From contig CAKUPQ010000001.1 of assembly GCA_934675205.1 (NCBI GenBank), forward strand, positions 248,001 to 312,000: a stretch of 64,000 bases of DNA, written 5' to 3'. The DNA is from an uncultured Flavobacteriaceae bacterium (GTDB lineage: Bacteria > Bacteroidota > Bacteroidia > Flavobacteriales > Flavobacteriaceae). Shown here one piece after another: positions 7,845-16,228 of the stretch. The notes under the pieces are model-generated. The model saw only the letters and a list, made by a program, of their open reading frames with translations. It did not search any database and was not told the origin of the DNA. Position 1 is the stretch's first letter, and each line of letters begins with the position of its first letter. Position numbers and translations under genes: made by a program.

Positions 7845-9209
7845 TTATTTCAACTTTTCAATCAATTCCTCCAAAGAAACCGAAATCTGCTCTCCCGAAC
7901 TTAAATTTTTCAGGTTAAAAGTTCCGTTTTTCATCTCTTCTTCTCCTGTAATTACTACAAACGGAATTCCTCTTTTGTCTGCATATTGAAACTGCTTCCC
8001 GAGCTTGGCATTATCAGGATAAAGCTCGGTTTTTATTCCGTTTTCTCTTAATTTTTTAATAGCTTTTAACGAATACAAAGCCTCATTATTTCCGAAATTG
8101 ACAAACATTGCTTTTGAAGTTTCGGTTACATCTTTCGGGAATAAATCCAATTCTTCCAAAACCAGATAAATCCTGTCCAATCCGAATGAAATCCCTACTC
8201 CACTTATGTTTTTCAGTCCGAAAATCCCTGTTAAATCATCGTATCTTCCTCCACCTCCGATTGAACCCATTGCAACTTTCGGAGCCTGAACTTCAAAAAT
8301 TGCTCCTGTATAATAATTCAGCCCTCTTGCCAAGGTTACATCTAAATCCAATTTCGATTTGTACAAGCCTAAATTTTCGATTGCTTCACAAATAAAACGA
8401 AGTTCTTCCACTCCTTTTGTGCCTTCTTCCGAAGATTTTAAAAGCTCTGAGAGTTGGTTTAATTTTTCTGAAGTTGTTCCTTTAAAATTGAATAAAGGTT
8501 GTACTTTTTGGATTGCTGTTTCGGAAATCCCTTTTTCCAACATTTCCTTTTTAACTCCGTCTTCCCCGATTTTGTCTAACTTATCCAAAGCAACGGTAAA
8601 GTCTATCAATTTATCTTTTGCTCCGATTACTTCTGCAATCCCTGACAGGATTTTTCGGTTGTTGATTTTGATGATTGCTCCTTCTAAACCTAACTCGGAA
8701 AGCGATTTGTCATACAACTGAACAAATTCTACCTCCTGCCAAAGTGAATTCGAGCCCACCACATCTGCATCACATTGATAAAACTCTCTGAAACGTCCTT
8801 TTTGAGGTCGGTCTGCTCTCCAAACAGGCTGAATTTGATAGCGTTTGAACGGAAAATCAATTTCGTTTTGGTGCTGAACCACATACCTCGCAAACGGAAC
8901 GGTCAAATCATAACGAAGTGCTTTTTCGGAGATTTGGGAAGTGAGTTTTTGGCTGTCTTTATTTTTCAAGAATTCTTCATTAGCTTTAGCTAAATAATCC
9001 CCACTATTCAGAATTTTAAAAATCAGTCGGTCGCCTTCTTCTCCGTATTTTCCCATAAGGGTTTCGAGGTTTTCAAAAGTCGGAGTTTCGATGGGTTGAA
9101 ATCCGAATTTTTCAAAATTCTTTTTAAGAATGTTAATGATATAACCTCTTTTTGCGACTTCATTTGGAGAAAAATCCCTCGTTCCTTTGGGTATGCTTGG
9201 TTTTGCCAT
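7845..9209 (-). CDS. hisS: Histidine--tRNA ligase
   Basis: 454 residues, full length for the bacterial enzyme. Class II motifs are visible: motif 1 region after '[15 protein letters not shown]', motif 2 around [32 protein letters not shown], the histidine-specific '[13 protein letters not shown]' and motif 3 'GISFGLDRI'. A C-terminal anticodon-binding domain begins about residue 365 ([25 protein letters not shown]). It charges tRNA-His in the cytoplasm. It lies 5 bp after a small membrane protein gene and is probably co-transcribed with it. Its terminator palindrome is interrupted by the IS4 element. Confidence 0.97.
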   Translation of the reverse strand: MAKPSIPKGTRDFSPNEVAKRGYIINILKKNFEKFGFQPIETPTFENLETLMGKYGEEGDRLIFKILNSGDYLAKANEEFLKNKDSQKLTSQISEKALRYDLTVPFARYVVQHQNEIDFPFKRYQIQPVWRADRPQKGRFREFYQCDADVVGSNSLWQEVEFVQLYDKSLSELGLEGAIIKINNRKILSGIAEVIGAKDKLIDFTVALDKLDKIGEDGVKKEMLEKGISETAIQKVQPLFNFKGTTSEKLNQLSELLKSSEEGTKGVEELRFICEAIENLGLYKSKLDLDVTLARGLNYYTGAIFEVQAPKVAMGSIGGGGRYDDLTGIFGLKNISGVGISFGLDRIYLVLEELDLFPKDVTETSKAMFVNFGNNEALYSLKAIKKLRENGIKTELYPDNAKLGKQFQYADKRGIPFVVITGEEEMKNGTFNLKNLSSGEQISVSLEELIEKLK

Positions 9210-9214
9210 TTTAA

Positions 9215-9613
9215 TTATTGATTGTTATTTTGAGAAACGTCCATTACAGGAACAAGTCCTTCCGATGGCATATAAATAATTTGAGGAAGATTCCCTTTAT
9301 CTGCCAATTTTTCTAATGTTCTGATAAATAAGTATTGGTTGTAAACGGTATTCAAAGTTCCGTTTTCGATTTTCATAGCTTCTGCCATACCTTTTGCTCT
9401 TTCGATTTCTGCTTGTGCATTGAGTTTTTCAGCTTCCAGTCGAGCTTTGGCTTCTTCGACCAAAATTCTTCTGTTTTGCTCGGCTTTTGCCATTTCTGCT
9501 TTTCCTGCCATTTCTTGTTGCCATACGTTATACATTGGCAATCCGAACATCATTACCACAATAGCGATAATTATCAATACAAAAACTCCGAAAATTGATT
9601 TTTGATTTTTCAT
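9215..9613 (-). CDS. Small membrane-anchored coiled-coil protein (SPFH-tail-like)
   Basis: 132 residues. One N-terminal transmembrane helix (about 8-30, [22 protein letters not shown]) is followed by a charged Ala/Glu/Lys-rich helix (about 36-85, '[45 protein letters not shown]'). The C-terminal segment '[35 protein letters not shown]' resembles the tail of stomatin/prohibitin-type SPFH proteins, but there is no SPFH domain. It is probably the first gene of a transcript with hisS, 5 bp away. A TAACTTCG box lies just upstream. Function unknown. Confidence 0.6.
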   Translation of the reverse strand: MKNQKSIFGVFVLIIIAIVVMMFGLPMYNVWQQEMAGKAEMAKAEQNRRILVEEAKARLEAEKLNAQAEIERAKGMAEAMKIENGTLNTVYNQYLFIRTLEKLADKGNLPQIIYMPSEGLVPVMDVSQNNNQ

Positions 9614-9709
9614 TTTATACTTGTTTTAGGATTACAAGTTGCGAAGTTACAAAAAATGACTCTCTGAAACAGCTTAAATCGATTTTACAAAAAGATTTTT
9701 AAAAAAGAA

Positions 9710-9780
9710 TCCCACAGATACCACAGGTTTTCGCAAATAGAAACAATAATATTCTGCAAAAATAAGTGGTATCTGCGGGA
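9710..9780. repeat. Imperfect long-loop inverted repeat
   Basis: TCCCACAGATACCAC (9710-9724) and GTGGTATCTGCGGGA (9766-9780) pair over 14 of 15 positions around a 41-nt loop. It lies between fhs (stop at 9801) and the promoter region of the hisS transcript. It has no T-run, so it looks like an intergenic palindromic repeat rather than a classic terminator. Confidence 0.55.
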
Positions 9781-9800
9781 AAATAAAAATAAACTAAAAA

Positions 9801-11465
9801 CTAACTCAACCCTTCTACCAATCCGTTTACCAAGTCAATATTGTTGGCTTGAGGATTTTTCGGAAGTCCGGGCATTCGCATAATATCTCCTGCTACGATT
9901 ACGATAAATTCAGCTCCTCTGTTGATGACAATATCATTTATTTTTAAATCAAAATCTTTGCTCACTCCGTATGCTTTTGCATCAGCCGAAAACGAATATT
10001 GAGTTTTGGCAATACAAATCGGAAAATTCATCATTTCCGTTCCTTCGATTTTTTTCAGTTTTGAAAGTGCCTCACTACTGAACGAAACGCTTTTTGCTCC
10101 GTAAATTGTTGTGGCTACTTTTCTTACTTTGTCCTTAATCGAATCTTCATCGTTATAAACAAAATTTAGTTTTTCTGACGGATTTTCAAGGGCTTTCAAC
10201 ACTTCGTGAGCCAATTCAACTGCTCCTTCTCCTCCTTCTGCAAAAGCATTGTTTACAGCAAATCCGACATTATTTTCAACACAGAAATTCTTAACAATAT
10301 TGATTTCTGCATCGGTATCTGTGTTGTATTTGTTGAAAGCAACCACAATATTTTGTCTGAACAAGCGGACATTCTGAATGTGCTTTTCAAGGTTTTCTAA
10401 TCCTTTACTGATTCCGCTCAAGTTTTCTTGTTTAATATCTTCAATCGGAATATCTCCGTGCATTTTCAGTCCTTGGCCTGTTACTACCAAAATAGTTAAT
10501 TTCGGGTTTAACCCAGCTTTTCGACATTTGATGTCATAGAATTTCTCGGCTCCCAAATCGGCTCCGAATCCTGCTTCGGTAAGCACATATTCGCTATGGC
10601 TCATCGCCATTTTGGTTGCGATAACCGAATTACATCCGTGAGCAATATTGGCAAAAGGTCCTCCGTGGATAAAAGCAGGTGTGTTTTCGGTAGTTTGAAC
10701 TAAATTTGGTTGCAAAGCATCTTTAAGCAAAACCGTAATAGCTCCTGCTACTCCCAAATCCTTAACCGTAAACGGATTTCCGCTTTGGTCATATCCCAAC
10801 AGAATATTTTCGATGCGTCTTCTTAAATCGTCAATATCCGTAGCCAAACACATAATTGCCATAATTTCAGATGCCGGAGTAATGTCAAATCCTGATTCTT
10901 GAGGTACTCCGTTGGAAGTTCCACGAAGTCCGGTAACTATATATCGCAACGCTCTATCGTTTACGTCCAAAACCCTTTTCCATAAAACCTGTCTTAATAC
11001 TTTGTCCGTTCCTCTATTTTGGTAATTGTAATTGTCCAACAAAGCCGTTATGGTGTTGTGAGCCGAAGTAATTGCGTGGAAATCTCCTGTAAAATGCAAG
11101 TTGATATTTTCCATTGGTAAAACTTGTGCATAACCACCTCCTGCAGCTCCTCCTTTCATTCCGAAACAAGGTCCTAAAGAGGGTTCACGAAGAGCGGTAA
11201 TCGCTTTTTTTCCGATTTTGTTAAGTCCTAAAGCAAGTCCTATCGAAACCGTAGTTTTCCCGATTCCTGCTTTGGTTGGGGTAATGGAAGTTACTAAAAT
11301 AAGGTTTGATTTCTTTATTTTTTCTTCGTCAATCAAATCCAACGGAACTTTGGCAATATATTTTCCGTACGGAATTAAATCTTCTTGTTGAATGTTTATT
11401 TGTTGTGCTATTTCGGTAATGGGTAACAAACTTGTTTCACGAGCAATCTCAATGTCTGATTTCAT
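9801..11465 (-). CDS. fhs: Formate--tetrahydrofolate ligase
   Basis: 554 residues from the ATG at 11463-11465 ([16 protein letters not shown]), where family members start; an in-frame ATG 33 bp upstream adds only an unconserved extension. The ATP-binding loop '[22 protein letters not shown]' (about 58-79) and '[41 protein letters not shown]' are diagnostic. The enzyme makes 10-formyl-THF from formate, THF and ATP and so feeds purine synthesis and Met-tRNA formylation. It stands alone, with divergent neighbours on both sides. Confidence 0.97.
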   Translation of the reverse strand: MKSDIEIARETSLLPITEIAQQINIQQEDLIPYGKYIAKVPLDLIDEEKIKKSNLILVTSITPTKAGIGKTTVSIGLALGLNKIGKKAITALREPSLGPCFGMKGGAAGGGYAQVLPMENINLHFTGDFHAITSAHNTITALLDNYNYQNRGTDKVLRQVLWKRVLDVNDRALRYIVTGLRGTSNGVPQESGFDITPASEIMAIMCLATDIDDLRRRIENILLGYDQSGNPFTVKDLGVAGAITVLLKDALQPNLVQTTENTPAFIHGGPFANIAHGCNSVIATKMAMSHSEYVLTEAGFGADLGAEKFYDIKCRKAGLNPKLTILVVTGQGLKMHGDIPIEDIKQENLSGISKGLENLEKHIQNVRLFRQNIVVAFNKYNTDTDAEINIVKNFCVENNVGFAVNNAFAEGGEGAVELAHEVLKALENPSEKLNFVYNDEDSIKDKVRKVATTIYGAKSVSFSSEALSKLKKIEGTEMMNFPICIAKTQYSFSADAKAYGVSKDFDLKINDIVINRGAEFIVIVAGDIMRMPGLPKNPQANNIDLVNGLVEGLS

Positions 11466-11498
11466 TTTTGGTTTGTTTTCCTGAATGTTACTATACAT

Positions 11499-11852
11499 AC
11501 TATTTGAGGTTTTAAATTAGTGGTGCAAATTTCCGAATAAAAAACAACTAAAAAGATGCTTTTTGTCATAGTTTTATTATTGAAATCATCTTGACTTTTT
11601 AAATTTATAAATTTCGTTAGTTCAATTACTAAAAAGTGAGAAAATTAAACTCTTTCCAGCTTGTTACTGTTGTATCAAAACTGTTCAAATTGCACTTCAC
11701 ATTATGATTCTCTGAAACGAACTCTGACAATCAATGGTGCTACTACAGAAAGCATACGAAATAAAAAAGCGGTCAAATCCGTAACATTTAATTTCTTTTT
11801 GTCTATAAAGTTGCGTTTATTTGTTGAGTCTAAAAGATTCTGATTTTATACG
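11499..11852. other. Non-coding gap
   Basis: About 350 bp between the divergent fhs and RNA methyltransferase genes. It contains only a 60-codon open frame (11661-11843, plus) without start context or recognisable composition, which I treat as chance. No convincing full promoter, hairpin, tRNA or repeat was found. The TTTTTG/TATTTG-like stretches at 11795-11825 may hold the methyltransferase promoter but are weak matches. Confidence 0.4.
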
Positions 11853-12644
11853 ATGAAAAAAATAGAAAGCCTCCACAATCCGTTAATCAAACATTTGGTT
11901 CAGTTACAGACCAAATCGAAAATCCGTAAGCAATCTCAAACCTTTCTGATTGAGGGAGTTCGTGAGATTTCGTTGGCTCTAAAAGGAGGGTACGAATTGG
12001 AAACGGCTTTGTTTTCGTCCGAAATAATTTCGGAAACAGAGATAAAAAAAGTGATTCCAAGCAATGTGGAACTTATCGAAATTTCCACAGATGTTTACAA
12101 AAAATTAGCTTACCGAGATACAACAGAAGGGATTTTAGGCATCGCTAAAACCAAATCTCTGAAATTGGAAGATTTGAATCTGCCCGAAAATCCGCTTATT
12201 TTGGTAGCAGAAAGTTTGGAAAAACCCGGAAATCTCGGTGCAATCCTCCGAACAGCAGATGCAGCAAAATTAGATGCAGTTTTGATTGCCAACCCAAAAT
12301 CGGATATGTACAACCCCAATATCATACGAGCAAGTGTCGGTTGTTTGTTTACCAACAATATTGCTGTCGGAACAACCGATGAGGTGATTTCGTTTTTGCA
12401 AAAAAAACACGTTAATATATATTGTGCCACACTTCAAAATGCGGTTTTGTATCACACCAAAGATTATACCCAACCGACTGCACTTGTTGTCGGAACGGAG
12501 GCAACAGGAATTACAGACGAATTCCGAAAAAAATCAGATGGAAATATCATTATTCCGATGCAGGGAGAAATAGATTCGATGAATGTTTCAGTTGCTGCCT
12601 CAATCCTGATTTTTGAAGCGAAAAGACAAAGAGGGTTTGATTAA
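11853..12644 (+). CDS. SpoU/TrmH-family RNA methyltransferase
   Basis: 263 residues. An N-terminal substrate-binding domain (LHNPLIKHLVQLQTKSKIRKQSQTFLIEGVREI) precedes the SPOUT knot domain with its three motifs: 'EKPGNLGAILRTADAAKLDAVLI' (about 117-139), 'VVGTEATGITDEF' and 'IPMQGEIDSMNVSVAASILIFEAKRQR' at the C-terminus. It is an S-adenosylmethionine-dependent 2'-O-ribose methyltransferase acting on rRNA or tRNA; the substrate cannot be read from sequence. It is convergent with a LysE-type exporter and shares a hairpin that covers both stop codons. Confidence 0.9.
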   Translation: MKKIESLHNPLIKHLVQLQTKSKIRKQSQTFLIEGVREISLALKGGYELETALFSSEIISETEIKKVIPSNVELIEISTDVYKKLAYRDTTEGILGIAKTKSLKLEDLNLPENPLILVAESLEKPGNLGAILRTADAAKLDAVLIANPKSDMYNPNIIRASVGCLFTNNIAVGTTDEVISFLQKKHVNIYCATLQNAVLYHTKDYTQPTALVVGTEATGITDEFRKKSDGNIIIPMQGEIDSMNVSVAASILIFEAKRQRGFD

Positions 12645-12688
12645 GTTTTCAGTCGCAACCTGCCAACTGAATACTGCGACTGAAAACT
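12644..12688. terminator. Hairpin spanning two convergent stop codons
   Basis: AGTTTTCAGTCGCA (12644-12657) and TGCGACTGAAAACT (12675-12688) are perfect 14-bp complements around a 17-nt loop. The palindrome starts on the last base of the methyltransferase stop and ends in the LysE gene's stop. Probable bidirectional terminator without long T-runs. Part of its sequence recurs near 44036-44090. Confidence 0.6.
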
Positions 12689-13364
12689 ATCTCGTTCTTT
12701 TTTCCATTTTTTCAAGAGCATTTTTCACTACTTTTTGTTCAGACGGAAACCAACCTTGCAACATTATGGCTATCCCAAAAATCATCAAAATAACACTTGT
12801 GATTTTTTTTACTTTAGTAACATTGGCTATAGTCAACTTGTTTTTTAGCTTTTTTGCCAACAGGATTTTTCCCATATCAACCGTGAGATACGTGGCTAAT
12901 ATTACGGCAAAAAAAACGAAAATTTTATTAGGGTTCATATTCATTGTAGGGCCGACCACAATGAGAATCATCAGCCAAAAACCGAGAACTCCGATATTGA
13001 TAAAATTTAGGAGAAAGCCTTTTCCCATTAAAGTCAGATAATTCTTTTTAGCCAAATCGACTACTACATTTTCTATTTTGTTACTTCGTAATTTTACATA
13101 CGAAACTACTCCGTACATAAACATAACAAGTCCCCCGAAAATAAAAAGAGCAGGTTGGTCTTTAACACTTTCGATAAGTCGATAACTACTGAAATAAGCC
13201 ACAAGAATAAACAGTATATCCGCAGTAATTACCCCAACATTAAACATAAAAGCTGCACGAAAGCCTTTGGTAGCACTTGTTTCGAGCAAAACAAAAAATA
13301 CAGGCCCTATCAAAAAGCTCAATAAAGCTCCCAGATATACGGCTGTAATAATTTCGTTTAACAT
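12687..13364 (-). CDS. LysE/RhtB family amino-acid exporter
   Basis: 225 residues with about six hydrophobic helices. The N-terminus 'AVYLGALLSFLIGPVFFVLLETSATKGFRAAFMFNVGVITADILFILVAYF' is the typical LysE-family opening: a Gly-Pro kink in helix 1 followed by a second helix with an acidic residue. A polar loop (about 82-102) precedes 'GFLLNFINIGVLGFWLMIL'. It probably exports amino acids or related metabolites across the inner membrane; the substrate is unknown. A perfect TACTTTTG box lies 25 bp upstream, with a candidate MITE immediately beyond it. Confidence 0.85.
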   Translation of the reverse strand: MLNEIITAVYLGALLSFLIGPVFFVLLETSATKGFRAAFMFNVGVITADILFILVAYFSSYRLIESVKDQPALFIFGGLVMFMYGVVSYVKLRSNKIENVVVDLAKKNYLTLMGKGFLLNFINIGVLGFWLMILIVVGPTMNMNPNKIFVFFAVILATYLTVDMGKILLAKKLKNKLTIANVTKVKKITSVILMIFGIAIMLQGWFPSEQKVVKNALEKMEKRTR

Positions 13365-13388
13365 TGTCGTTAGTTAATTTTGAGTTAC

Positions 13389-13396
13389 CAAAAGTA
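13389..13396 (-). promoter_or_regulatory. -7 promoter element of the LysE-type gene
   Basis: TACTTTTG on the minus strand. The matching -33 region (about 13416-13420) falls within the terminal repeat of the candidate MITE at 13414-13621, so that element may supply or have replaced it. Confidence 0.5.
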
Positions 13397-13413
13397 CACC
13401 TTTTTTTAAAATA

Positions 13414-13621
13414 ACGTAAGTTCAAAATAAGAAAACACACTCCTAACCCCTCTTAAGAACGGAATTCACTTGGTCTTACAAAAAAACTTTATACATAAAA
13501 CACTTTTATAATAGTGATGTAAAAGACAAAAAGCTTAATTTAGGCTTTATGCACTCCCCCCTTGAGGAGGGTAAATACGTTTGTAATAAACAACGGGAGT
13601 TTCCTTATTCTGAACTTACGT
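13414..13621. mobile_element. Candidate 208-bp MITE-like element
   Basis: The ends form inverted repeats of about 22-26 bp. The left begins ACGTAAGTTCAAAATAAG and the complement of the right begins ACGTAAGTTCAGAATAAG; they then continue with AAAAC/GAAAC and a C-rich stretch. There is no ORF inside. The interior carries CTCCTAACCCCTC and CCCCCCTTGAGGAGGG tracts. No clear target duplication is visible (flanks AAAATA and AAAAAC). Size, ends and lack of coding suggest a non-autonomous element, but no second copy is present in the window. Confidence 0.45.
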
Positions 13622-13683
13622 AAAAACAGATTCTTTTGTCGTTAGAAATCACAAATTATAACTTGTATATGTCATCAAAATTT

Positions 13684-13719
13684 TCGTAATTCGTAAATCG
13701 TAAATACAATTCGTAAATG
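13684..13719 (+). repeat. Short tandem CGTAA(A)T repeats before the dehydrogenase start
   Basis: TTCGTAAT, TCGTAAAT, CGTAAATACAA and TTCGTAAAT follow each other; the last one includes the ATG of the dehydrogenase gene at 13717. Looks like slippage-derived repeat DNA. It leaves no room for an SD sequence. Confidence 0.5.
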
Positions 13720-14670
13720 AAAATCTTACATATAGATTCCAATCACAGTATTTTATTAGAAATGCTTGAAAAAGCAGGATTTACTAATGAAAACGATTTT
13801 ACCTCATCAAAAGAAGAAATCGAAAATAAAATCCGAAATTATGACGGAATCATAATCCGAAGCCGCTTTGATATTGATAAAACTTTTTTGGATAAAGCCG
13901 AAAACCTGAAATTTATAGCTCGTGTTGGGGTAGGGCTCGAAAGTGTTGATTGCGAATATGCTACGTCTAAAAACATTGAACTTATTATTGCTCCCGAAGG
14001 CAGTCGAAATGCAGTCGGAGAACAGGCTTTGGGAATGTTACTTTCACTCTTTAACAAACTGAATCAGGCTGATAAAAGTGTGAAATCAGGAAAATGGGAA
14101 CGTGAACAACACCGAGGTTACGAACTCGAAAACAAAACTATCGGGATCATCGGCTACGGAAATATGGGGAAATCTTTTGCCAAAAAACTCAAAGGTTTTG
14201 AAGTAAAAGAGGTTCTGTTTTATGATATCCAAAACGGACTGGAAGACGAAAATGCCAAACAGGTTTCTTTGGAAGAATTACAACAAAAAGCCGATGTTCT
14301 CTCGCTTCATACGCCTTTGACAGCTTTGACAGACAAAATGGTAAATGCTGATTTTATAAATAATTTTTCAAAATCGTTTTGGCTTATCAATACAGCAAGA
14401 GGAAAATGTGTAGTTACCCAAGATTTGGTTCAGGCTCTCAAAAAGGGGAAAATTCTCGGAGCAGGACTCGATGTTTTGGAATACGAAAAATCATCTTTTG
14501 AAAAAATGGATTCCGATGCGATTCCGGAAGATTTACAGTTTTTGTACGCATCAGAAAATGTACTTCTTACTCCACATATCGCAGGTTGGACGTTTGAAAG
14601 TCATCAGAAATTAGCAAGTGTCATTGCCGAAAAAATCATTTCTCTGTTTAAAAAAGCACCAAGTTTATAA
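13717..14670 (+). CDS. D-2-hydroxyacid dehydrogenase (phosphoglycerate dehydrogenase-like)
   Basis: 317 residues. A catalytic half (LHIDSNHSILLEMLEKAGF... IIIRSRFDIDK) is interrupted by an NAD-binding Rossmann domain with 'IGIIGYGNMGKSFAKKL' (about 145-161). The active-site residues are recognisable: Arg in 'INTARGKCVV' (about 226-235), an acidic residue in 'GAGLDVLEYEKSS' and His in 'TPHIAGWTFESHQK'. It lacks the C-terminal ACT domain of full SerA, so the substrate may be 3-phosphoglycerate or another 2-oxoacid. A second PGDH is common in Flavobacteriaceae. Its last codons form a perfect palindrome with downstream bases. Confidence 0.85.
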   Translation: MKILHIDSNHSILLEMLEKAGFTNENDFTSSKEEIENKIRNYDGIIIRSRFDIDKTFLDKAENLKFIARVGVGLESVDCEYATSKNIELIIAPEGSRNAVGEQALGMLLSLFNKLNQADKSVKSGKWEREQHRGYELENKTIGIIGYGNMGKSFAKKLKGFEVKEVLFYDIQNGLEDENAKQVSLEELQQKADVLSLHTPLTALTDKMVNADFINNFSKSFWLINTARGKCVVTQDLVQALKKGKILGAGLDVLEYEKSSFEKMDSDAIPEDLQFLYASENVLLTPHIAGWTFESHQKLASVIAEKIISLFKKAPSL

Positions 14671-14702
14671 ACTTGGAATTTCTTATCTTGCACAAGCAAG
14701 AT
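14659..14702. terminator. Two tandem palindromes after the dehydrogenase gene
   Basis: CCAAGTTTATAAACTTGG (14659-14676) is a perfect 18-bp palindrome containing the stop codon. It is followed by ATCTTGC-ACAA-GCAAGAT (14685-14702). No T-run follows either; probable transcript end or mRNA 3' stabilising hairpins. Confidence 0.5.
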
Positions 14703-14733
14703 GTTTGCACAAAGGGGGGTAAAACACAACAAA

Positions 14734-14824
14734 TTATAACTATTTTTGATTATAATTTTTATTATAACATATTTTTGTTATAATAAAAATTATAACTCTT
14801 TTTGGTTATATATATGATTATAAC
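14734..14824. promoter_or_regulatory. 28-bp-period operator array upstream of the SatD-like gene
   Basis: TTATAAC begins at 14734, 14762, 14790 and 14818, exactly 28 bp apart. The first three are each followed after 8 nt by the inverted half-site: ATTATAA (14749), GTTATAA (14777) and GTTATAt (14805). The fourth half-site lies in the spacer of the promoter whose -7 box is TATATTTG at 14835. The layout is that of an operator bound by several dimers along one DNA track. The SatD-like protein has its own C-terminal HTH, so autoregulation is the simplest inference. Confidence 0.7.
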
Positions 14825-14834
14825 TGAAATTTAC

Positions 14835-14842
14835 TATATTTG
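14835..14842 (+). promoter_or_regulatory. -7 promoter element of the SatD-like operon
   Basis: TATATTTG, a perfect TAnnTTTG box 18 bp before ATG 14860. No clear TTTG occurs at the -33 spacing, which is occupied by the operator array, suggesting a weak or regulated promoter. Confidence 0.55.
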
Positions 14843-14859
14843 TACTTTTATACGTAGTG

Positions 14860-15474
14860 ATGACTGCAATTATAACCGGAGATATTGTCAATTCGAGATC
14901 GGTAACTGTTGAAAAATGGTTACGCGTTTTGGAATCGGCTTTGAGTAAATTTGGCACAAAAGAAAAAGATTGGGAAATTTTCAGAGGAGATAGTTTTCAG
15001 TTAGAAACGGCCCCCGAAAATGTCATCAAAGTGGCTATTTATCTTAAAACGGTTATAAAAACAATCGATTTGTTAGACTTGCGAATCGGAATCGGAATCG
15101 GAGAAAAAAATTTTGTAGCCGGTACGGTCAAAGAATCCAACGGAGAAGCATTTGTGTTTTCGGGAGAGGCATTTGAAGGACTCAAAAAACGAAGTTTTTC
15201 GCTTAAAACCCGTTCAGAAAAAACCGATCGGCAAATAAATCTGATTTTTGATTTATTGATGATTATCATCGGGAAATGGAATGTCAACACGGCCAAAACC
15301 GTTTGTGTTGCTTTGGATTTCCCTGATTTAACCCAACTGGAATTAGCCAAAAAAATCAATAAAAAACAAAGCCAAATCAGTCGTGAGCTAAAAAAAGCAG
15401 GGTTTGAAGAGGTGCTCAAAGCAATAAACTTTTGTCAAGATTCAATAAATGACGATGCAACTATTTATTCTTAA
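14860..15474 (+). CDS. SatD family protein: cyclase-like palm domain plus HTH
   Basis: 204 residues from ATG 14860 (a GTG one codon upstream is less likely). 'MTAIITGDIVNSRS' with D8, 'FRGDSFQL' with D44, 'LDLRIGIGIGE' and 'GEAFVFSGEAFEGLKKR' (about 74-112) are typical of SatD proteins. I infer they follow the order of class III nucleotidyl-cyclase motifs (two metal-binding Asp, then the RIGIH-like strand). The transition-state Asn/Arg motif is not clear, so catalysis is uncertain. About 155-190 forms an HTH (LTQLELAKKINKKQSQISRELKKAGF). The gene overlaps the DUF3307 gene by 20-26 bp, indicating translational coupling, and lies behind an operator array. Probably a cytoplasmic regulator or sensor. 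Confidence 0.75.
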   Translation: MTAIITGDIVNSRSVTVEKWLRVLESALSKFGTKEKDWEIFRGDSFQLETAPENVIKVAIYLKTVIKTIDLLDLRIGIGIGEKNFVAGTVKESNGEAFVFSGEAFEGLKKRSFSLKTRSEKTDRQINLIFDLLMIIIGKWNVNTAKTVCVALDFPDLTQLELAKKINKKQSQISRELKKAGFEEVLKAINFCQDSINDDATIYS

Positions 15475-16189
15475 AATACTATTAGCTCATCTGGCAGGAG
15501 ATTTCGTTTTTCAACCCAAAAAATGGGTCGAAGACCGAAGTAAAAATGGCTATAAATCCGTCTATTTGTATTTGCATATAGCTGTTCATTTTTTGCTTTT
15601 GATATTGCTTTTCGCAACCGAACTTCAAGCGGTTTTTGGTTATATTATACTTATTGTCCTATCCCATTTTCTGATTGATTTAGGTAAAATATATCTGGAG
15701 CGAACAAATCGGTTTAGCACTTTAACACTATTTATAACCGACCAATTGTTGCACTTTTCTGTACTGACAGGAGTGGTGTTTTGTCGATTTTCTGAAGTGT
15801 CGTTTTTATCGGTAATTTCTGTCGAAAAACTATTGCTCTACATCATTGCTTTGCTGTTGATTACTTCGGTTACTTCGATTGCAATGAAACTATTTTTTAG
15901 TAAATGGAGCGAATCTTTCAAGAAAAAAACACAACGTAAAGAGTCCCTCAAAAATGCAGGAAACATCATCGGAATTACAGAACGATTACTCGTAGTGCTG
16001 TTTATAAATATAGGTTTTTTTGAAGGGATAGGCTATTTGCTGGCAGCAAAATCTATTTTCCGATTCGGAGACCTAACCAATGCAAAAGACCGAAAACTCA
16101 CAGAATATATATTATCAGGAACATTAATTAGCTTTGCAGTTGCCATTATTGTCGGAATTGCATTGCGATACGCTCTGATGAGTTTATAA
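15455..16189 (+). CDS. DUF3307 polytopic membrane protein
   Basis: 244 residues from ATG 15455 (ATG 15449 in the same frame adds two codons). It has about six hydrophobic helices. Conserved-looking polar residues sit in or next to them: H12/D16/Q20 in 'LLAHLAGDFVFQ', 'HIAVHF', 'SHFLIDLGK', 'DQLLHF', and near the C-terminus 'GYLLAAKSIFRFGDL...TEYILSGTLISF'. This matches the DUF3307 family, which has no established function. The His/Asp pattern suggests an integral-membrane metal-dependent enzyme (inference). The start lies inside the 3' end of the SatD-like gene, so the two are co-expressed. Confidence 0.75.
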   Translation: MQLFILKILLAHLAGDFVFQPKKWVEDRSKNGYKSVYLYLHIAVHFLLLILLFATELQAVFGYIILIVLSHFLIDLGKIYLERTNRFSTLTLFITDQLLHFSVLTGVVFCRFSEVSFLSVISVEKLLLYIIALLLITSVTSIAMKLFFSKWSESFKKKTQRKESLKNAGNIIGITERLLVVLFINIGFFEGIGYLLAAKSIFRFGDLTNAKDRKLTEYILSGTLISFAVAIIVGIALRYALMSL

Positions 16190-16228
16190 ATAAAATGACT
16201 TAAAAACGCCCTTTTAGGGACATACTAT

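Noticed and set aside
11661-11843. 60-codon ORF between fhs and the RNA methyltransferase
   Set aside because: No start context, promoter or recognisable sequence; composition is not protein-like. Probably chance.
14734-14839. CRISPR-like array (regular 28-bp period)
   Set aside because: The repeat unit is only 7-bp half-sites with AT-rich intervals, too short for a repeat/spacer array, and there are no cas genes. Operator array fits better.
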